A DNA stretch of 64,000 nt from Daucus carota subsp. sativus (GCF_001625215.2 NC_030385.2:33753598-33817597), one strand, 5' to 3'. Shown: positions 1 to 12,516, numbered from the stretch's first letter. The notes: generated by a model not told the origin, from the sequence alone. A program made the numbers and translations.

Positions 1-277
1 TTAGCAGTGTGCTCAGAATATTACAACAGGTAGTACTAGCAGAACTAAAGTAGAAAAGCTTGGGAAATAGTGGACATGCTTGTAGAGAAACAGCTGCCAC
101 GAACGATATATATACATAAAATCCAGCAGAAGTTTAAATTTGGACTGATCAATAATTAATATGAATATCATATAGTCTACAACATAATGGAAGTCCAAAT
201 TTAACATCATGGTTAGAGCCCAAACCGTGCAAAATTGGAATTTTATTAAAAGGCTAAAGGATATCAATGTAACTCAC
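1..277 (-). other. MSH6 intron 1 (partial)
   Basis: AT-rich sequence downstream of the MSH6 exon 1 donor. No exon of the MutS core is visible here, so the intron continues past the left edge. Confidence 0.6.
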
Positions 278-1064
278 TTTCATTATTAATTTGATTAATC
301 AATTTGTTTCTACCAACATCCACACCACTTCTGCTCTTTTTACACGAACTCGCTTCATCTACTCCCCCATTTTTCCGTTTCTTAAACTCAAATTTCTTAA
401 CCGGCATCTTTTTCACACTACTCCCTCCCTCCTCATCCTCGTCATCCAGCTCCATGCTCTCCTCCTCATCCTCAACAACTTCTTTCTCCGCATTCTTCCC
501 CCAATCCTCATCCGTTGAATCATCCCCATCTCCACCACTCTCCACCTTCTCCTCCTCCTCGTCCTCCACCACCGACATTTTCCTCAACCTCCGAAACTTC
601 TTAACACTCCCCTCCTCAATCCACTCAACCTTCTCCTTCGACAAATCCAAAAGCTCCTCCTCCGAATCCTCATACTGCACCAAATGCTTCCCACTCTCCA
701 TATCAAAACTCTTAACACAGCCTTCATACCACATCTTATCCAACGGCCAATAAACCTTGACTCTCTTCCCAACCGCATCCTCATCCACCAATCTCCGCGG
801 CGTAATCGGAGAATGAGTGGGACCAATCACCAGTACTGGCTTACTCCGTTTACTCTGACTAGGTGAAGGAGTAGTAGTAGAGGCAGGGCTCAATTTAGAA
901 GTAATTTTAGGGTTAGGGTTAGGGTTCAATTTGGAATGCGATTTGGGGAGAATGGAAGAGGGGGAAGGCGTGGAAGAAGGTGATTTGGTGAAAAATGAAG
1001 TGATCTGTCGTTGTTGATTCACCAGCGGCGATCGGCCGTTGCTCGACCGGCGCGAGTTCGACAT
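278..1064 (-). CDS. MSH6: DNA mismatch repair protein MSH6, first exon only (5' partial gene)
   Basis: MSH6 pairs with MSH2 to recognise base mismatches and small loops after replication in the nucleus. This exon encodes the N-terminal 262 residues. Near the start is a PCNA-interacting box, QRQITSFF (about residues 19-26), which tethers MutS-alpha to the sliding clamp. A basic Ser/Pro-rich linker follows, then a Tudor-like module with VGKRVKVYWPLDKMWYEG and VQYEDSEEELLDL (about residues 98-140), as in plant MSH6, and finally an acidic and lysine-rich tail. The start is the first ATG before the PIP box. A good donor (AAA|GTGAGT) lies at 278/277, so the MutS clamp and ATPase exons are beyond the left edge. 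The 277 bases to the left are read as intron 1. Identification is strong because PIP box plus Tudor is specific to this protein. Confidence 0.9.
907..926. repeat. Telomere-like microsatellite inside MSH6 coding sequence
   Basis: Three consecutive TTAGGGT-type heptamers lie in exon 1 and encode the Asn-Pro repeat (NPNPNP) of the linker between the PIP box and the Tudor module. The linker is expected to be disordered, so length change should be tolerated. Confidence 0.75.
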
Positions 1065-1114
1065 CGGAAAATGTGCGTGTTTGTAAAGGTCTACGTATAG
1101 CTTTGTTATTTGTT

Positions 1115-1236
1115 GGTTAGCGCGGGTTGAGTGTTAAAGTGCAGTAGAGTGGGAGTAATTTGGGGGGTTTGATTAATGAGATTAGCGCGGGAATGCTAAC
1201 AGTCGGGGTTGGATTGGCGGGAAATTCTTAGGGTTT
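1115..1236 (-). promoter_or_regulatory. MSH6 promoter: E2F sites and telo-box
   Basis: A near-perfect E2F site, TTTCCCGCCAA on the minus strand (1214-1224), lies 150 bp upstream of the MSH6 ATG. Two weaker GCGCGGG cores are at 1185-1191 and 1119-1125. A telo-box AAACCCTA (minus strand, 1229-1236) lies 5 bp from the best E2F site. This combination is known from plant S-phase genes such as PCNA and ribonucleotide reductase and fits replication-coupled expression of MSH6. Confidence 0.65.
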
Positions 1237-1402
1237 GGCATCAACATTCAACGGTACTATCTTTCGTGATGGTGCTATCAACGGAAATTCTTAGTGCCTA
1301 ATGCCTATGCCATGCACTTTTCTGCAACTCTGGGTAGCAAGGTCTAAAATTGTATTTTCCAATTTTAAGTTAGGATTAATACGGAGTACGATCGAATAGT
1401 CT

Positions 1403-1518
1403 AGGTGATTAACGATTTATTCTCTCTTAGTTCAGGTTTTGGATTCGACATTATCTTAGTCAAGTGATTAACGATTTATTTTCTGTTAGTCCAAATTTTG
1501 GGTTCGACCATATCTTAG
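1403..1518. repeat. Tandem duplication, two 57-bp copies
   Basis: The blocks at 1403-1459 and 1462-1518 share GTGATTAACGATTTATT and end in TATCTTAG. They differ at roughly ten positions, so the duplication is not recent. No coding potential. Confidence 0.7.
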
Positions 1519-2231
1519 AATAGATATTCAAAGTTGTAGGACTATAAATCATATTAGTCAAAATAAAACAAAATACGAAGTATTAGGAAAAATGATAGTG
1601 ATTCTTTTTCTTTGCCATCCAAAATATCATTATGATATTTGAATTCGGACATATGTATCCTCAAAGGAGAGATGGTTGTTTGACTAAATTTATTTTTCAT
1701 AAATAAAAAATTATTTTTGGAGAGAAGTACATAAATTTATATTTTTTTCTCAAATAATTTCTTCTTCTTTTTTTTTATCAAATAACGAATGTGTTTCAAA
1801 TTTTAATGAAAAATTGATGAAAGGATGCTAAATCACTATCCTCGATAAAGTTGTAGGATGCAGTTTACAGTTTTTTAAGTTCTACTATTACACATTTATT
1901 TTTGAAGTAAAGCTGTGGTTTTCCTTTGGTTGTAAAATGTAATTACTTCTTATTCTTAGTAAAATGCAATTACCTCTTATTTAAATACTTCTCCACAAGT
2001 CAAATTGAGTATATACACATTCACATTTCTAAGATAGAAAAGAGAAAAATGCAGAGCAAAAACTAGAAATAGTACGAGTCAAACCATTCACTGGTTCAAA
2101 ATAACAATGTAATTATCCTTACATCTAAATATAAGCATTTAGCAAAAAGGGGGGGAACAGGTTTCAAAAAATAGTACTCCAGAAAGAACATCCGGCGAAA
2201 AGCCTCCAATATCAGTTTCATAAACTCATGC
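1519..2231. other. Intergenic, nothing recognised
   Basis: AT-rich sequence between the MSH6 promoter and the 3' end of RPL19. The last 100-200 bases probably include the RPL19 3' UTR, which cannot be delimited by eye. Confidence 0.5.
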
Positions 2232-4186
<1,955 letters not shown>

Positions 4187-4285
4187 TTTTCTCACCACTT
4201 GGCTGCCTGTGGTAAAATTATAGATACACCAATGGTTCCGGTTTATATCTGTGTGTATCTCTATCCACACAGTCACACGGATGTC

Positions 4286-4309
4286 TAGGGTTTTTATTTG
4301 TTTGGGCCT
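4286..4309 (-). promoter_or_regulatory. RPL19 promoter: telo-box plus site II element
   Basis: On the minus strand AAACCCTA (4286-4293) lies next to AGGCCCA (4303-4309), about 100-120 bp upstream of the L19 ATG. This telo-box/site II pair is the standard signature of plant ribosomal protein and other growth-linked promoters. Confidence 0.7.
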
Positions 4310-4399
4310 GGGCGCCCAACTTCTTTGCTTGCCCACTACATAACTACTTTTGTTATCATTCTCTCCCGGTGAAGAGGTGAATTAAATGAATCAGATTGC

Positions 4400-5927
4400 T
4401 TTATATTATTTTTTTAAAAAAACTCGAAATTATTTTCAAGTGTTTACTTTTATTTTTGGGTATTCGGATGCTGGTCATTCCCATTTTGGGCGGAACAGAT
4501 CAATATAATAACTAAAATATAATTATTTATAATTTCTATATTTTTTGAATCGGTGTCTGAACCAATATGATACTATAACTAAATATAATAAAATATGATT
4601 ATTTATAAACTTCTATGGATCCATCATGGTGTCTGAACTAATATGTTAATAATGTTTTTTTTAATAGTTTGAATTGCATATTCACTCTTTGTTTATAAGA
4701 AAATTCCGCTTTTGATAATATTCAAGTACTAATGACGGTTTTTTTTTGTTATGAAAATGGTAACATTTTTTTTGTTTTTATCTTGATTTTCATTCAGCGT
4801 TTGAATGATTTTTTTTTCCTTCAGTTTTTTAATATTCGAGAATCATGAAATTTTGTGTAAGATGAGTTTAAATTCCAAATATAGTATTAGAGTAATAAAA
4901 AATCGTAATTGTTTGTTAGGAAACTCAACTCGACTTGGTTCATTATTGAATTGGAAGAACAAAATGAGTAAGGAACCCGAGTCAAATCAAGTTTTATAAG
5001 TGTTTCTCCTTAAACTCAATTCGTAATAGAACGATCTGAACTCGTTAAATTCGAACTCTGGCTCATTAGAAATATAATAAATATAACCTTTTTTCTACTT
5101 TCTGTCTTTGGATGTTCTTTTTCTTGCATTTGCTGATATTATATGAACTGGATTTAATCACTACTTTTTAAAATTATGATGTTCAATCAAGATTTTAAAT
5201 GAGCTCAAAAAAAAATAAAAAAACAACATTGAATCATTTGAGTTGTTCATGGAGGGTTCGAATTCGACTCGCTTCGAACAACACATAAGGTTCAACAAGT
5301 TAAATACCAAACTCTACTCGGCTCATTTATATTATAATATAAATTATATTGTATTATGTAAGAATTATACTAACAAATAAAAGTATAATAAGATGAAGCC
5401 GTACGTACCCTTCAATATGTCTTCGTACGTGAATTTATAAATACAAGATCAGTCATACGTAATTTTTGGAGATTAGGGTGCCTAATTCAATTAGAAATAG
5501 GTTTCCTCGAGATAAGTCCATAGTCAAAGCGGTGGCTTGTAGACCGGTCTTTTAACGTCTTTCAAAAATTTCCGCCAAGACGGTTCTAATATGCTCGTAA
5601 GGAGAGTTCTACTCTGTTAAAAACTAGTTAACTAATTATTGGAGTTAACACTAACCGCTAATTTTCATATCTGAAAGGAGTCATACGGTATAGTCAAGGT
5701 GTAAGGACGACCCCTTGCCCCGATGAAGATATCCCCAGAATACAAAGTAAAGTCTCCCGCTAAACAACCAGAACATACAATCATTTCAATTTTCCGACGA
5801 GGTTAACCCACCACAACAAGGTCTAAATATGTGATCGTTCTTCATACAATCCCAGACAATCTTCAATAAGAATCGAAATCACTTTAAATTTGTGCATGAG
5901 GATGTTATTTTTCTATATCTAACTGTT
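4400..5927. other. Intergenic, degenerate repeats
   Basis: No gene seen. The 4915-5340 stretch has scattered ACTCG/CGAGT and AATTCGAA words that look like a decayed MITE of the kind at 54612. From 5400 to 5880 the base composition is more mixed, with a TATAAATA at about 5436. It could be an old LTR fragment into which the Copia element inserted, but no partner copy is present to show this. Confidence 0.35.
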
Positions 5928-6126
5928 TGCTAAAGAGAAATCTTGTAGAAGAAGACTAAAGCTGTATATTGCATAAGAATGTAAAGTGTACAGTACTGTG
6001 AAATGAAGACTAGAGCTACATATATACAAGCTGTAGGCTAAACTAACTAACTGAATTATTGGCGGGAAATAACTAACTACAGCTGGCTACAGCTGTCATC
6101 TATGTGGCAAAGCATGTATATTTACA
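5928..6126 (-). repeat. Copia 3' LTR
   Basis: The 199-bp left LTR copy, ending TG..CA on the minus strand and adjoining the polypurine tract. It contains GGCGGGAAAT and a TATATATG that may serve as the LTR TATA box. Confidence 0.85.
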
Positions 6127-8351
6127 GCCTCCCTCAAGTTGGTGGATATATGTGGTGATGAAGGAGCAGCATAGATTCCCAACTTGGAGAGTAAATTACT
6201 CAACTGTGGAGAAGGAATAGTCTTTGTAAATAAATCTGCTAATTGTAACTTTGTAGGCAAGTATGTGAGTTGCAATAATCCTTCCATTACTTTATCTCTT
6301 GTAAAGTGACAATCCACTTCTATGGGCTTGGTTCTTTCATGAAACACTGGATTTCTTGCTATATGCAGTGCAGATTGGTTATCACAGTGTAATGTTACTG
6401 GTTTTAAATTGTCAACACCTAGTTCATTTAGCAATCTGACTGTCCAAACAACCTCAGAGGCTGCTGCTGCCATGGCTCTGTACTCAGCCTCTGATGATGA
6501 TCTTGAAACAGTACTTTGCTTCTTAGATCTCCATGTAATAGGTGACTGACCAAAAAGCAACATATAACCAGTAATCGAACGTCTTGAATCTGGACATGAT
6601 GCCCAGTTTGAGTCAGAAAACGCCTGTAATGTTAACTCACTTGCTGCATTAAGTAGAATACCTTGACCTGCTGTCTGAGAAATATATCTGAGTGTGTGCT
6701 GTAAGGCATCCAAGTGTGATGTTCTAGGCTGCTGCATATATTGACTCAAAATCTGAACTGAATAACTCAGGTCTGGTCTTGTGTTTGTAAGGAAATTCAA
6801 TTTTCCCACAAAAGATCTGTACTCTTCTGGATCTGACAACAAACTTCCTTCTTCTGCTGATAATTTCAAAGATAAAGGAAGTGGTGTGACTGCTTTCTTT
6901 GTAAGATCATAAGGACAATCATGCAATAATTCCTTAGTGAATTTCTTCTGTGATAACACTATTCCATCAGGCAAATACATGATCTCAATACCCAGAAAGT
7001 AATGCAATAATCCCAAGTCCTTGATGCTAAAAACCTTATCTAAATGTGCTTTTACCTCTGCAATCTTAGCAACATTGTCCCCTGTGATGATGATATCATC
7101 AACATAAACAGCTACCACAGTCATTCCAGCTTCTGTCTTAGAAATGAACAAACTATAATCGTTTTTCGACTGCTTAAATCCTTGCATAATCAGTTCCATA
7201 GTTAGTTTAGCAAACCATCTTCTAGATGCTTGTTTTAACCCATAAATGCTCTTTCTGAGTCTGCAGACTTTTCCTTCTGGATTAGGTATGCCATCTGGTA
7301 CTACCATATATACTTCCTCAAATAGATCTCCATGCAAGAAAGCATTATTGACATCACATTGATGAAGTTGCCACTTTTTGCTTGCTGCTAAAGTAATCAA
7401 ACACCTCACTGTACTCATTTTTACTACAGGAGAAAAAGTTTCTTCGTAATTCACCCCATACTTTTGATTGTAACCCTTGGCAACTAACCTTGCCTTGCAC
7501 CTTTCCAATGTCCCATCTGATTTGAGTTTAGTCTTATAGACCCATCGACACCCTATAGCTTTCTTACCTTTAGGCAAATCAACTAACTCCCAAGTGTTAT
7601 TGTTTTCCAAAGCTTGAATTTCTTTATCCATAGCTTCTATCCAGAGTGGTGATTTAGATGCTTCTTGATAATTAGCTGGCTCAACAGGAATGTCTGCTTT
7701 TGCTGTACAATGGGGAAGAGGAATCTGATCATGTGCAACTAAATTGCACCAATGTTTATTAAGAACATTCTCAGTGGTCAATACACAAGAATGACACTGA
7801 TATTCCTTGAGATAAGAAGGTGGTCTTGTTTGTCTGGTGGATTGTCTAGGTACAAATGTATCAGGAGTATTTGAAGGAGAATTACCAGTAGAATTTTGAG
7901 TAGATGAGTCTGAACTACTATTACTGGAACCAGAACTGTGTACTGTAGGAGTAAAAGAATCAAACCCTTCAGTGTTGTGTTCTGTGTCTGAAATATCATT
8001 TGTATCAGAAATCTGAGCATTTGACTGAGTGATATTGTCATCATCAATTATCTGCTTTGGTGTAGTCATCAAGGGAAGAAAAATTTGGTCTAAATACTCA
8101 GCAGTAGATCCTTTGTTTTGTATGATGTGAAAAGGAAAATGACTTTCCACAAACACTACATCTCTAGTAACAGAAACAGTTGATGTCTTTAAATCAAAGA
8201 CTCTGTATCCTTTTTGAGTATTTGTATATCCCAAGAAAACACATGCATTTGCTAAAGAGAAATCTTGTAGAAGAAGACTAAAGCTGTATATTGCATAAGA
8301 ATGTAAAGTGTACATTACTGTGAAATGAAGACTAGAGCTACATATATACAA
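6096..8351 (-). CDS. Copia pol fragment: integrase tail, reverse transcriptase, RNase H
   Basis: Uninterrupted 751-codon frame. Residues 1-34 come from the 5' LTR. Residues 35-70 are the end of the integrase region (CVFLGYTNTQKGYRVFDL, then VTRDVVFVE). A Ser/Thr-rich linker follows. Reverse transcriptase spans about 237-490, with NNTWELVDLP, CRWVYKTK, DVNNAFLHGDL, IYGLKQASRRWF and the catalytic YVDD at 416-419. RNase H spans about 570-710, with FSDSNWA, SRSSSEAEYRAM, HCDNQSA and the terminal ADLFTK. All catalytic carboxylates of both domains are present. The frame stops inside the 3' LTR. Without gag, protease, integrase core or primer-binding site it cannot be autonomous. It is annotated as a retroelement fragment, not a host gene. 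Confidence 0.85.
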   Translation of the reverse strand: MYICSSSLHFTVMYTLHSYAIYSFSLLLQDFSLANACVFLGYTNTQKGYRVFDLKTSTVSVTRDVVFVESHFPFHIIQNKGSTAEYLDQIFLPLMTTPKQIIDDDNITQSNAQISDTNDISDTEHNTEGFDSFTPTVHSSGSSNSSSDSSTQNSTGNSPSNTPDTFVPRQSTRQTRPPSYLKEYQCHSCVLTTENVLNKHWCNLVAHDQIPLPHCTAKADIPVEPANYQEASKSPLWIEAMDKEIQALENNNTWELVDLPKGKKAIGCRWVYKTKLKSDGTLERCKARLVAKGYNQKYGVNYEETFSPVVKMSTVRCLITLAASKKWQLHQCDVNNAFLHGDLFEEVYMVVPDGIPNPEGKVCRLRKSIYGLKQASRRWFAKLTMELIMQGFKQSKNDYSLFISKTEAGMTVVAVYVDDIIITGDNVAKIAEVKAHLDKVFSIKDLGLLHYFLGIEIMYLPDGIVLSQKKFTKELLHDCPYDLTKKAVTPLPLSLKLSAEEGSLLSDPEEYRSFVGKLNFLTNTRPDLSYSVQILSQYMQQPRTSHLDALQHTLRYISQTAGQGILLNAASELTLQAFSDSNWASCPDSRRSITGYMLLFGQSPITWRSKKQSTVSRSSSEAEYRAMAAAASEVVWTVRLLNELGVDNLKPVTLHCDNQSALHIARNPVFHERTKPIEVDCHFTRDKVMEGLLQLTYLPTKLQLADLFTKTIPSPQLSNLLSKLGIYAAPSSPHISTNLREAVNIHALPHR

Positions 8352-8448
8352 GCTGTAGGCTAAACTAACTAACTGAATTATTGGCGGGAAATAACTAACT
8401 ACAGCTGGCTACAGCTGTCATCTATGTGGCAAAGCATGTATATTTACA
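8250..8448 (-). repeat. Copia 5' LTR
   Basis: The 199-bp right LTR copy, 198/199 identical to the left one by eye. It supplies the start codon and about the first 34 codons of the downstream RT-RNase H reading frame. Confidence 0.85.
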
Positions 8449-9823
8449 GAGGACAAGCCGACATACTACGTGATCGAGAATCGTAGATCACGCCGGATGA
8501 GCTTTCGGATGCCGAGGTCTTCATATTTTACGGAAAGAAGATCTCTCTATTTTTTTCAAAGGGTAACAACATACTCTCCTCGTGAAAGAGCCTTCTCTGT
8601 ACCATAATTTGCCAAGACATCATTTATTTAGAACCAGACCTGAAAACGTCTCCCATGTCAATATGGAGTCACCTCTCGCAATTTCATCCTATCAACGAAC
8701 ACTTGTCAAAAAAAACAAAAAAACGAACACTTTCATTATGGCTGCGCCCCTCTATTGTCACTAAAGACTCCCCTGCATCACGTATATACAGGGCTCAATC
8801 TAATTCGCACGTGCTTACTCCAGTCAGATATATACCCGACCTACTAAAAATCTAGCTAAATTTGGCTATCAGCATAATCAAAATTTAAAATGATACGGAT
8901 AAAAATTTTAACGGACTGAAATTGCAAAAAATAAAACCGAACCATGTCAAAATTATATGATACAGTTCAATTTTTTTAGTTCCGTTGATATATCATATTA
9001 TGATAAATTGAATCTAATTCTAGAAGACCTAAATACAGAAAAACTGAAGACGCTATCCATACCAATCAAACTTCACACGCCAAGTGGTTTCTGTGGGTGT
9101 CTCACCAATCTTCAAAAACCAGCAGCGCCCACCATACTTTCTCACAATTTCTAGTTCTTCTCCAAGTCCAATGTCCCGCAGAGTACTTCTTTATTTCTTT
9201 TCTTTATATTGCTTTGTACTTGTTTAATTTGCAAATCTATTGCAAATTTTTTTGTCGAACAAAAAAAATCAGATACGGCTGAACTTCTAAATAGAAATCA
9301 TGAGCATTCTGGTTCAGCTTTTGACACATTAAAACGACAACTGATGTCATTAAACCACAAAACGGAGACGTTTGCAAAACAAATTTAGCAAATTGACTAA
9401 CATCTTAGAACAATAGTATATACTTAATATTTTATTAATAATAATTAATCCTCTGTCAATGCAAGATAAGTTATAAGTTTGATTCTTCCAATCAAAAGTT
9501 TTAGAATGAATACAACTCCAAGTTATGTACTCATAAATTTGATTCTCACCAAATATGGAAGTTAAAGGAAATAAACATTCAATTCTGACCTAATCAGACA
9601 TATTAGAACAGATCGTTAAGTTTAGAACCATACTACAAAAAAAAAAAAAAAAAATCAGGTGAAAAACAAACTCCATAATTTATTTCAAAAATTGCGTATA
9701 TACAATTACTGAATAGAATAAATAAAATTAATCAAAACGAAATTATAAACAACATTGAAACAAGAATCCTGTTTCCAGTTATGAAACCAGTGCAGACAAC
9801 AACAAAACCACCATGTCCAAACC
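8449..9823. other. Intergenic, nothing recognised
   Basis: 8449-8600 is relatively GC-rich and may belong to the same older repeat as 5400-5927. The rest is AT-rich with a poly(A) run near 9636. No exon with coding signature was found. The 9660-9823 part probably holds the ERF 3' UTR. Confidence 0.4.
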
Positions 9824-10760
9824 TCAAACGACATCGTCAAAGCTCCAGAGATTCATCAACTCACAATCAACCACCACTTCTTGTACCTCATTCACTTGAG
9901 CTTCCACAGTTCCATCAAGATACGGAATATCATAAAATTTCATGTACACCTCATAAGCCATGAGCTCCTCAGAAAGCTTCTTCACTTCATCTAATTCTTC
10001 CTTGTGATTACTCTCCACACTCTCCTCTTCTTTCACCTCTTGTTTTAGTTCCGGTGTGAATTTTTTGTTAGAATCAGAGAAATGAACTTCATGGTCATTG
10101 GTGTCTTCATTCGGGAAGTTCACTTTGGCTTTCTTTCCTCGAATTTTGCGAGCTTCTCTGTCGTAGGCTCTTGCGGCTTCTTCAGCTGTGTTATATGTAC
10201 CCAGCCAGACTCGGACTCCTTTTCTCGGGTCTCGGATCTCAGCTGCCCATTTGCCCCAGGGACGCTGCCTTATTCCCCTGTAGAGATTTTTTCGCTGTTT
10301 TTTTACGGTGTTTTCGTGGTGCTCTTCACCTGAATAAACAAACACAAGTCCCGTTAGAAACTGGACATAATGTGAGTTCCGTGTCTGTGCAGTGGCGGAA
10401 CCAGGATTTTTTAAATGCATTTTGTGTTTATATGTCTTGATAAGATTAAACTATAAAATATTAATCTATCTTAACAACTTTCTCATTTATATTGATTTTG
10501 ACAATGTATTTTTTTTTTTTTGAAATCATAGAGAAATTTTAAACGATGATTTTTGGATTCGGATTCAGATAGTTACCTGTGTAGGGATGATGAGATCTTT
10601 TGAGAGTGTAGTGTGGCTGCTCTTGACAGAAGTCATTGAAGTCGGAGTCGAAATCATCGAGTTTAGTGGTGGAAGAAGAGGAGGGCCAGATGTCCGCGGA
10701 GGAGACACGGCGGCTGATGTTCCGAGGAATGAGATCACGGAGTATTGCACCTCCACACAT
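9824..10760 (-). CDS. Group VII ERF transcription factor (HRE/RAP2-type), two exons
   Basis: Nuclear AP2/ERF activator of the low-oxygen response. Exons are 10577-10760 and 9824-10329, giving 229 residues. The protein opens with MCGGAI, the N-terminal signature of group VII ERFs. After Met removal, Cys2 can be oxidised and the protein destroyed by the N-degron pathway, so it accumulates under hypoxia. One AP2 domain occupies about residues 77-134, with [36 protein letters not shown] and [10 protein letters not shown]. The C-terminal part is acidic and ends in [14 protein letters not shown], the kind of tail used for activation. The intron separates the degron exon from the DNA-binding exon, as is usual in this group. 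The short length and LSEELMAYE motif resemble HRE1 more than the longer RAP2.2/RAP2.12 proteins, but I cannot assign the orthologue. Confidence 0.92.
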
Positions 10761-10860
10761 TTCGAGTTTGCAGAAATTTGTACAAAATTAAAGCTGATAT
10801 GCAAGACGGAAGCTATGAGAAGAAAGACTGAATATGAATATGATAACAAGGACTTGATGG

Positions 10861-10868
10861 TTTATATA
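10861..10868 (-). promoter_or_regulatory. TATA box of the ERF gene
   Basis: TATATAAA on the minus strand, about 100 bp upstream of the MCGG start codon, at a fitting distance for a short 5' UTR. Confidence 0.6.
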
Positions 10869-10899
10869 GTGAATGTGTATTTGTACAGCTGGTGAAGCC

Positions 10900-11403
10900 A
10901 GCTTCGTGGGTTTTGCCTATTCTTTGTAGTATAGTTCAACTAGTCGTTGGAATAGTATTTTATTAACCTCTTTGTTTTACCAATCATTTAAATAAAAGTA
11001 GCCTTGTGACAATGACACCATCTGAGACTAGAAGATTTGTTCTGAGCCCTGGATAGAATTCTAAGATTGGGGGAATCTGGACCGGGGTTGGTAAAATCAA
11101 AATTCTCAACCTCTGCTCTTGTTCAAATCTAAAAATATGAGTAGTAAACTACTCCACTTGTTATATTTGTATTTTGCCAACATAGAAATCATCAAGATAT
11201 CAGAGGCAATTTATCACCTATTTAATAAAAAAAAATATTAGATATCCCAAAAAATATCTTGAAATTTTCTCAACTTAAGCGGTAATTTTTATAAAAATAA
11301 TATGAAATCCGCATGTATATACATGTGTCCACAAATTACAAACAGTGCTTGTGTCATGTCATTTAAGAAAATTTTTGAATACGGTTGAACTTTGATTAAT
11401 TAT
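10900..11403. other. Intergenic, nothing recognised
   Basis: ERF upstream region. AT-rich, no gene or repeat structure recognised. Confidence 0.4.
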
Positions 11404-11744
11404 GGTATTATTTGTGAATTAGTGGTAAGCGGTTAGTTATCGGATTGATTTAGAAGTTTTGACTAGCTGATTGAAATAGTTATTTTGAAAAGCGGATTGA
11501 ATTAACGGTTTCTTGTAAAATTGTTTAGTAAATAGCTGTTTGATTAGGCTTTTATAACATATATCAAGATTGATAACTCAAAAATCTCCTCAAAATAACT
11601 TTTTGAAAATTAGCTTTATGAGTCATAATCTCAATTTTATTCTCCAAACTATCAAACACTAATATTAGCGGATTGAAATGGTAAACCTCTGAAACATCCA
11701 AAATCTCTAATTTTACCTCAAACCTCTAACTTCCAAACACGGCC
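11404..11744. mobile_element. Tourist-like MITE, copy 1
   Basis: Imperfect ends GGTATTATTTG... and ...CAAACACGGCC. The interior is rich in AGCGGATTGAATTA, GTTTTGACTAGCTGATTGA and TTTGGTAAATAGCTG words shared with copies at 17314 and 32338. Its 341 bp equals the length of the 17314 copy after its nested insert is removed. The flanks (TAT/ATA) are a decayed 3-bp duplication. Confidence 0.7.
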
Positions 11745-12278
11745 ATATCCTGTTCAAGTAATAATTAATAAGTAATATTCTCATTAAAATAATATCTTTT
11801 TCTTATTCCAATATAATGTAAATAGTATATTTTTATTATCAATAACGTAATAGTTTTCGTTGTCTCAACATTATTGTTTTAAAAAATTTAACTGTATTTT
11901 TTTTCCCTGCTCAACACTGCTCTTATAAAAAAATTTGTTTGTGATTAATGTTCAATATCAGATATCCCTCTGTTTAAGTGTGTATATTCGGTGCATTTTA
12001 AAATCTATTTGCCTGAATAACCTGAAACACTCATGAGTATATTTTACTCCCAAGTACGGTATAGATTAAGGAATCATGTAAATGTCAAAAAGATATGTTA
12101 GATAGATTAAAAGGTAGGAAGAATTTTCACATGTACGATCGAAAAACAGGGGAAGCACATAGGTCTGGTTTAGAGTTGATGGTTTGCATAATCAACTGTG
12201 GCTGACTGGATGGCACTCAGGACTTATCGCCATTATACTTGAAATTATTGTATAAATTTGCTAGTTGCAAATATAATA
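11745..12278. other. Intergenic, nothing recognised
   Basis: AT-rich spacer between two MITEs with no recognisable gene. Confidence 0.4.
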
Positions 12279-12516
12279 CTCCCTCCATCCCAAAATGAGA
12301 TGAGCTCGTTGACTTCGGGTACGAACTTTAAAATTCATTGATCGCATAACTACATTACTTATTTTTATAATTTTATTTTTGCAAATAAAATTTCAAATAT
12401 GAAATTTTCATTTATAAAAGAAAATTTTTAAAAATAAATTTCGAAGCTAGTCGGTCAATGCACCTTAAATTACGTGCCCAAAATCAATTAGCTCATCTAA
12501 TTTAGGATGATAGGAG
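12279..12516. mobile_element. Stowaway MITE
   Basis: 238 bp, starts CTCCCTCCATCCCAAAATGA and ends with the partly decayed complement, ...GGATGATAGGAG, flanked by TA on both sides. Subterminal GATGAGCT/AGCTCATC continues the inverted repeat. Confidence 0.85.

Larger units (their letters stand above)
5928..8448 (-). mobile_element. Ty1/Copia LTR retrotransposon, internally deleted
   Basis: Two 199-bp direct repeats (5928-6126 and 8250-8448) differ at one visible base (g at left, t at right). Read on the minus strand they begin TGTAAATATA and end TTTAGCA, the TG..CA ends of LTRs. A polypurine tract, TTGAGGGAGGC, abuts the 3' LTR (6127-6137). The 5' LTR (8250-8448) is followed directly by the end of the integrase region. 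The primer-binding site, gag, protease and most of integrase are missing. The flanking 5-mers (ctgtt at left, gagga at right) do not match, so no target duplication is seen. High LTR identity means a recent event. Confidence 0.9.

Noticed and set aside
304-753. Plus-strand Ser-rich frame opposite MSH6
   Set aside because: It is the antisense shadow of the acidic and Ser-rich MSH6 exon. The minus strand has the PIP box and Tudor motifs.
10587-10895. 102-codon plus-strand frame over ERF exon 1
   Set aside because: Shadow of the ERF degron exon and promoter. No features of its own.
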